A DNA stretch of 19,735 bases from JAWLFY01 sp964462125 (GTDB lineage Bacteria > Planctomycetota > Planctomycetia > Pirellulales > Pirellulaceae). Under the pieces are notes generated by a model that worked only from the letters and a program-made list of their open reading frames with translations, had not been told where the DNA came from and did not search any database. Below are positions 16,178 to 19,735 of the stretch, piece after piece (within the stretch, counting starts at the first letter, position 1; each line of letters starts with the position of its first letter). The DNA lies in contig CAYWXT010000087.1 of assembly GCA_964462125.1 (NCBI GenBank), positions 1-19,735 of the forward strand. Direction: 5' to 3'. Made by a program: the position numbers and the translations under genes.

Positions 16178-17005
16178 TCAAGGTGTGCTGGCTGCTGGCT
16201 GCGAGTTCCGATCGTTCCGCCTCTCTTGCCGTCGGTTCCACCACCGCGCGAGCTGGGCGTAACCCATCACGGTCATGATCGGCAAAAGCGATGCGAAGGC
16301 GATCAAACCAAAACCGTCCATCAGTGCATCGCGACCGGGGATTTGCGTCGCGAGTCCCAGCCCCAACGCGGCGACGAGCGGAACCGTCACGGTCGAAGTC
16401 GTGACGCCGCCGGAGTCATACGCCAAGGGGACGATCTCCTTCGGCGCAAAATACGTTTGCACGATCACGATCAAGTACCCGACCAGGATGAAATAGGGTA
16501 ACGGCGTTCCGACAATGATTCGCAACGCCCCCAATGCGACAGCAGTCCCGACACCTAAGGCAACTGCAATCCGCAGCCCCCAGGATCGGATCGCACCCCC
16601 GGATACCTCCTCCGCCTTCATCGCCACAGCAATCAGTGCTGGTTCAGCAATCGTCGTGCTCATCCCAATCGCGAACGCGAAGAGATAAGTCCAATAGTAG
16701 CAGTACCACGGCGGCTCCTGAACCAGCTCTCCCGAGTCGGCGCCGCCACTCGGCTCAACTGCCACGGGCGCCCCGGCCAATTGTTCGGCCATCGCCTCGC
16801 CCAGTGGAAACAAGGCCAGCTCCAGACCCATCAGAAACAGGCCCAAGCCGGCAATGACCAAGGCGAACCCCCAAACCACGCGGGCGAGCCGTGGGATCGG
16901 CTGGCGGAGCACGAACAGCTGAAAGAAGACGATGATCGCCAGGATCGGCAACACGTCGTGGAAGGTCGAAACGAGTCCCTCGACCGACGCTGACAAGATA
17001 CTCAT
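16178..17005 (-). CDS. DUF1538 membrane protein, second subunit
   Basis: This 275-aa integral inner-membrane protein has about seven hydrophobic helices and the DUF1538 marks GLELALFPLGEAM (60-72), STTIAEPAL (116-124) and YDSGGVTTSTVTVPL (196-210). It is clearly a paralogue of the gene before it. The family occurs as adjacent pairs or fused doubles, and one such pair (UmpAB of a Halomonas) has been reported, as I recall, to act as a Na+(Li+,K+)/H+ antiporter. An insert at about 78-102, rich in Gly/Glu, is absent from its partner. The C-terminal end is a basic cytoplasmic tail (WWNRRQERRNDR). The ATG at 17005 overlaps the partner's stop by 4 bases (17002-17005); the TTG at 17011 is rejected. 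Two subunits made from overlapping genes suggest a heterodimer. The transported ion is not shown by sequence. Confidence 0.93.
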   Translation of the reverse strand: MSILSASVEGLVSTFHDVLPILAIIVFFQLFVLRQPIPRLARVVWGFALVIAGLGLFLMGLELALFPLGEAMAEQLAGAPVAVEPSGGADSGELVQEPPWYCYYWTYLFAFAIGMSTTIAEPALIAVAMKAEEVSGGAIRSWGLRIAVALGVGTAVALGALRIIVGTPLPYFILVGYLIVIVQTYFAPKEIVPLAYDSGGVTTSTVTVPLVAALGLGLATQIPGRDALMDGFGLIAFASLLPIMTVMGYAQLARWWNRRQERRNDRNSQPAASTP

Positions 17006-17754
17006 GGCCAAAGGATCCCCAAGATCAACACGAACAGGATCGGTGTCAGGGAGGCCAATGCAATCAGCCCGAAGCCATCAAGCATCGGGTTGCGGCCGCG
17101 GATACTCGACGCCAAGCCCACCCCCAGCGCCGTCGCCAGCGGGACCGTGATCGTAGAAGTCGTTACGCCCCCCGCGTCATAGGCAACGCCAATCATTGGC
17201 GCCGGGACGAACGGGGTCAGCAACATCACCAGTAAATAGCCTGCCATGATCAGATGATGGACTGGCCAGCCCCGCAGGATCCGAAAAACCCCCAACACAA
17301 GTGCCAATCCGACCGCGACACTGACCGTCGTGCGAAGGGCGAGTGCAAAGTGGTCGTAGGCCGGCGGATCAACGCCTGAACCCCCATCGCCAAGCTTCAA
17401 TTCCGCGGCCTTGCTTGCGATTGCGGTCAAGGCGGGCTCGGCAAATGTCGTCCCAAAGCCCAGCGCGAATGCGAACGCCACCAGCCAGGGAACATGCCCC
17501 TTCTTCGCGAACGCCTGCGCCATGCTCTCCCCCAAGGGAAACAGGGCCATCTCAAGCCCCATCACGAACAGCATCAAACCGGAAATGACGAACCCCAACC
17601 CGAGTAGCAGTTGGGCCGCGTTCTCCAGTGGCTGGCGAAAAACGAGGAGCTGAAACAAACCGATCACCAACACGATCGGAAGCAGGTCCCGGACGCTGTT
17701 CCATAGCAATCCGCCCAACACAGGCACCGCGCGGCGGAGGTCAGCTCGATTCAA
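17002..17754 (-). CDS. DUF1538 membrane protein, first subunit
   Basis: This 250-aa inner-membrane protein has about seven hydrophobic helices. Its family marks are GLEMALFPLGESM (66-78), GTTFAEPALTAIA (101-113) and YDAGGVTTSTITVPL (192-206), each matched in the next gene. The conserved Glu and Asp in membrane segments (Glu68, Glu76, Glu106, Asp193) are good candidates for ion coupling (inference). The start is a TTG at 17754. It is supported by a GAGGAG ribosome site 7 bases upstream (17762-17767) and by a stop codon in frame just before that. It is the first gene of the DUF1538-DUF1538-PII-CBS operon. The gap to the 500-aa gene upstream is only 49 bases, so read-through transcription from that gene is possible. 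Confidence 0.93.
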   Translation of the reverse strand: MNRADLRRAVPVLGGLLWNSVRDLLPIVLVIGLFQLLVFRQPLENAAQLLLGLGFVISGLMLFVMGLEMALFPLGESMAQAFAKKGHVPWLVAFAFALGFGTTFAEPALTAIASKAAELKLGDGGSGVDPPAYDHFALALRTTVSVAVGLALVLGVFRILRGWPVHHLIMAGYLLVMLLTPFVPAPMIGVAYDAGGVTTSTITVPLATALGVGLASSIRGRNPMLDGFGLIALASLTPILFVLILGILWP

Positions 17755-17761
17755 TTCGCCG

Positions 17762-17767
17762 CTCCTC
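17762..17767 (-). promoter_or_regulatory. Ribosome binding site supporting a TTG start
   Basis: GAGGAG on the minus strand lies 7 bases before the TTG at 17754. No ATG or GTG lies between it and the coding region in this frame, so the rare TTG is the likely start of the first DUF1538 gene. Confidence 0.7.
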
Positions 17768-17803
17768 GAGCATCATCCCTGAATCCGCACCACGACCGAC
17801 AAT

Positions 17804-19306
17804 TCAGCGCGAGCGGCCAAGCGGGGCCCCAACGGCCAGTCCATCGGTGCCGGAGGACAACGGCACCGGACGGCTGGCCTCATGACCCGAGGCGGTGGTT
17901 CTCGCTGCCGATCCGTCTGGGGACTCCCCATTACCCATGTCATCGGAAGAGGCGTCGTCGGCCAAGGCATCATCATCCAAGGCAACGTCAGCCAAATCAT
18001 CGTCGGCCAAATCATCGTCGGCCAAATCATCGTCGGCCAAATCATCGTTCGCCAAATCATTGTTTGCCAAAGCATCGTCGGCGGCCAAGACGTCGGCAGC
18101 CAAGGAGGCGTCGCCCAACCCAGCCCACCGGTCAAGTGAAACATCACCGTTGAACAATGAGCGGGAGAATCGTTCCAACAGCACCTGCGGGAGGGCTGTC
18201 TCCATCGCTTCCCCGACGTGCTGTTTGTCCGCCGCTTCGAGATACAATTCCGCGAGCCAGCTCATCCGCAACAGGTCTTGCCGGAATCGAGTCGAGGCGT
18301 CGTCGTGCACTTCTGACCGCTTGAGAACGCGAGCCAAATGTCGCAGCCAGAACAACGAAGCGACAAGAACCAGAAGCATCCCGGAGGCGAACAAGATCTC
18401 CGGCATCCACCCACTCGCCCACGCCGCGGTGGGTGTGAAGACATTGGCCCAGGGGTCGGGAAGGAGATCGGTCGGCGGCAGCGATAGTGCCAGGGGCTGC
18501 CCCATCAGCCCCAAGCCGATCAGTCCGCCTCCCACCAGCCACATCATGCCACAGCTCAATGTGATCCGCCGCCGAATCCGACCGACCGCATCGGAGGGGC
18601 GATGTTCCCCCTCCCGGCGTGCCAAATTGTCCAGATTCGCCAGCAACTGCCGGCGCACCACGGCGTGCTCGCGGATGTCCATCTTTTCCGATTCGGCGAG
18701 GTATCGCTCGAAACGCTGACGGCGCTCCTGCTGCTCCGTCTCAAACCCAGACCGCATCGTCGCATGTTGGCGCGCCAGCTCCTTGGTCGCGTCGGCAAAA
18801 AAGGCTCGGGCCGCCGCGACACTCTGTTCATTCGTCTCAGCCACCGAGGCGGTCGCCTCCTCGAATTGCCGAATCGCTTCCATGTACGCCCGGTCACGAT
18901 CTGGGCCGAGCCCTGACGCTGTGTCGCCTTCGTCCGGCATTTGGCCGCGGAGCTCGAAGCAATGGGCCAACCGGGAAAGCCACGTTCGCTGGACCATCCT
19001 GCGGTCAAAGTCAAGCGGTATGAAGCCGCGGTTCCAGTCGGACAACCGGAATTCGATCGCCCGACCGTCTTGTTCTACCGATATCACCGTCATCAAAGCC
19101 CCCCCAACCCGCAGGGCTTCGTCCTTGTAGACCCGATACCGCTTTTGGGACTCCAGCTCACCCGGGGCCACGACGATTCGCGCGGAGGTCTCGCCGATCG
19201 AGCCTAGCGAGACCCGCACCTTGGAATCGAGCGCGCTGACAAATGATTCGAAGCGTTCAAAAAAATCGGTGAGCGATCGACAGCTGGCGTACAAGGAAAA
19301 AGACAT
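17804..19306 (-). CDS. Coiled-coil membrane protein with acidic repeat tail
   Basis: This 500-aa protein matches no family I can name. Residues 1-125 form a compact mixed alpha/beta domain with no signal peptide. Residues about 136-235 are strongly charged and helical, probably a coiled coil. Two membrane helices follow (about 248-274 and 301-322) around a 26-residue outer loop rich in Pro and Trp, so both ends face the cytoplasm. Residues 325-400 are helical, with many Arg, Glu and Leu. Residues 409-458 are an acidic repeat tail built on ADDDL, and the last 40 residues are Ser/Gly/Pro-rich and disordered. The ATG at 19306 lacks a clear ribosome site. It lies 49 bases before the DUF1538 operon on the same strand. 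A scaffold or membrane-organising role is possible, but nothing in the sequence shows an activity. Confidence 0.87.
   Translation of the reverse strand: MSFSLYASCRSLTDFFERFESFVSALDSKVRVSLGSIGETSARIVVAPGELESQKRYRVYKDEALRVGGALMTVISVEQDGRAIEFRLSDWNRGFIPLDFDRRMVQRTWLSRLAHCFELRGQMPDEGDTASGLGPDRDRAYMEAIRQFEEATASVAETNEQSVAAARAFFADATKELARQHATMRSGFETEQQERRQRFERYLAESEKMDIREHAVVRRQLLANLDNLARREGEHRPSDAVGRIRRRITLSCGMMWLVGGGLIGLGLMGQPLALSLPPTDLLPDPWANVFTPTAAWASGWMPEILFASGMLLVLVASLFWLRHLARVLKRSEVHDDASTRFRQDLLRMSWLAELYLEAADKQHVGEAMETALPQVLLERFSRSLFNGDVSLDRWAGLGDASLAADVLAADDALANNDLANDDLADDDLADDDLADDDLADVALDDDALADDASSDDMGNGESPDGSAARTTASGHEASRPVPLSSGTDGLAVGAPLGRSR
17961..18080 (-). repeat. Eight 15-bp units coding ADDDL-type pentapeptides
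   Basis: Read on the + strand the unit is GCCAAATCATCGTCG. Three perfect copies lie at 17991-18005, 18006-18020 and 18021-18035. Related copies fill 17961-17990 and 18036-18080, giving eight units with an exact 15-base period. The coding strand gives L-A-D-D-D, with Asn in the edge copies. Perfect copies in the middle and worn copies at the ends are what tandem expansion by slippage produces. Confidence 0.92.
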
Positions 19307-19465
19307 CGTGATAGTCGAAGCCCCAAACTGTGGGTGCGGCGATCAGTGTGATAGCCCGCTGTGCAAATTCTAGTCCGAATTGCAACCGAGGTCGATTCTG
19401 CACCTCGCCCCTGTCCCCGAGATTCCGACCACGAGATTCCCACTCAGAGACGCCAATGCCGGGAT

Positions 19466-19480
19466 CTCCGCGGTGCGGAG
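19466..19480 (-). terminator. Hairpin just after the HPt gene
   Basis: CTCCGC (19466-19471) and GCGGAG (19475-19480) pair across a 3-base loop. On the minus strand this GC-rich stem begins 3 bases after the stop of the HPt gene. No T run follows, so it may slow or stabilise the transcript end rather than act as a full intrinsic terminator. Confidence 0.4.
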
Positions 19481-19483
19481 CGT

Positions 19484-19735
19484 TCAGTCATTCTGTTCAA
19501 GCGTCCCCCCCGGATCGTTCGTGTGCTTACGGAGCTCAGCGAGCATCCGTTCGACTTCCTGTTCCAGTTTTGGCAATTGCGATTGGGCCGCCGCCAGGTT
19601 GCCCTGCTTCGCGAGCAATTCCATTCCCTCGGCGGCCTGTTCCAACGCTGCGGCGGCGAACAACCGCGAGGAGCCCTTGAGGGTATGGGCGGCGCGCTGC
19701 ACCTCGCGGGCTTCGCCAGCGGCTAGCTGGTCTCG
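19484..19735 (-). CDS. HPt phosphotransfer domain, partial C-terminus
   Basis: This reading frame is open to the right edge of the window, so only the last 83 residues are seen. They form a histidine phosphotransfer domain: AAHTLKGSSRLFAAAALEQA carries the phosphorylated histidine (codon 19685-19687) and the usual LKGSS turn. The second helix of the four-helix bundle (AQSQLPKLEQEVERMLAEL) follows before a short polar tail. HPt domains pass phosphate from a hybrid sensor kinase receiver to a response regulator. A C-terminal place is usual in hybrid kinases of the BarA/ArcB or CheA-like type, so the missing part is probably a large sensor kinase (inference). A GTG at 19702 is in frame, but starting there would cut into the domain. 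Confidence 0.85.
   Translation of the reverse strand, partial: RDQLAAGEAREVQRAAHTLKGSSRLFAAAALEQAAEGMELLAKQGNLAAAQSQLPKLEQEVERMLAELRKHTNDPGGTLEQND

Noticed and set aside
17961..18080. Pentapeptide-repeat protein fold for the ADDDL repeats
   Set aside because: The family rule is A(D/N)LXX with Ala two places before Leu. Here Leu is preceded by Asp-Asp, and the tail is too acidic to form that helix.
1..19735. CRISPR array, insertion sequence, phage or tRNA/rRNA genes
   Set aside because: I saw no spaced direct repeats, terminal inverted repeats, transposase motifs or structural RNA sequences on either strand.

Overview
The window looks like chromosomal DNA from a high-GC planctomycete, probably of the Pirellulales (inference). 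The main evidence is the large cytochrome at 12387-15296. It combines a membrane-bound-dehydrogenase-type beta-propeller, HEAT-like repeats and a C-terminal haem-binding domain with a CSACH site, an architecture typical of Planctomycetota and Verrucomicrobiota. The very large, Asp/Glu-rich exported proteins of no known family also fit. I see no rRNA, tRNA, CRISPR array, insertion sequence or phage gene.

Layout. Positions 1-192 hold a G-rich tract and the leader of a 2-Cys peroxiredoxin (193-789). A small uncharacterised protein follows 5 bp later (795-1523). After an intergenic hairpin comes a giant two-gene unit on the + strand. The first protein has 1174 aa (1718-5242). The second has 2330 aa (5239-12231), starts in a 4-base ATGA overlap, and looks like two copies of the same architecture joined in frame. 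Each of the three modules has a signal sequence, a beta-rich ectodomain of about 900-1000 residues and about three C-terminal membrane helices. The large planctomycete-type cytochrome follows on the + strand.

The right part is transcribed leftwards. In transcription order it holds: the C-terminal HPt domain of a gene that runs off the right edge; a 500-aa membrane protein with a coiled coil and an acidic pentapeptide-repeat tail; and a compact four-gene operon (17754-15368) of two DUF1538 membrane proteins, a PII-like protein and a CBS-pair protein. Two of the operon's three junctions are 4-base ATGA overlaps and the third gap is 16 bp.

How the genes work together. The four-gene operon reads as a membrane transporter (the DUF1538 pair has been linked to Na+/K+:H+ antiport) with two cytoplasmic nucleotide-sensing regulators. 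The giant proteins are probably co-translated parts of one envelope complex of unknown role. The two most interesting systems are the DUF1538/PII/CBS operon and the three-module giant envelope proteins.
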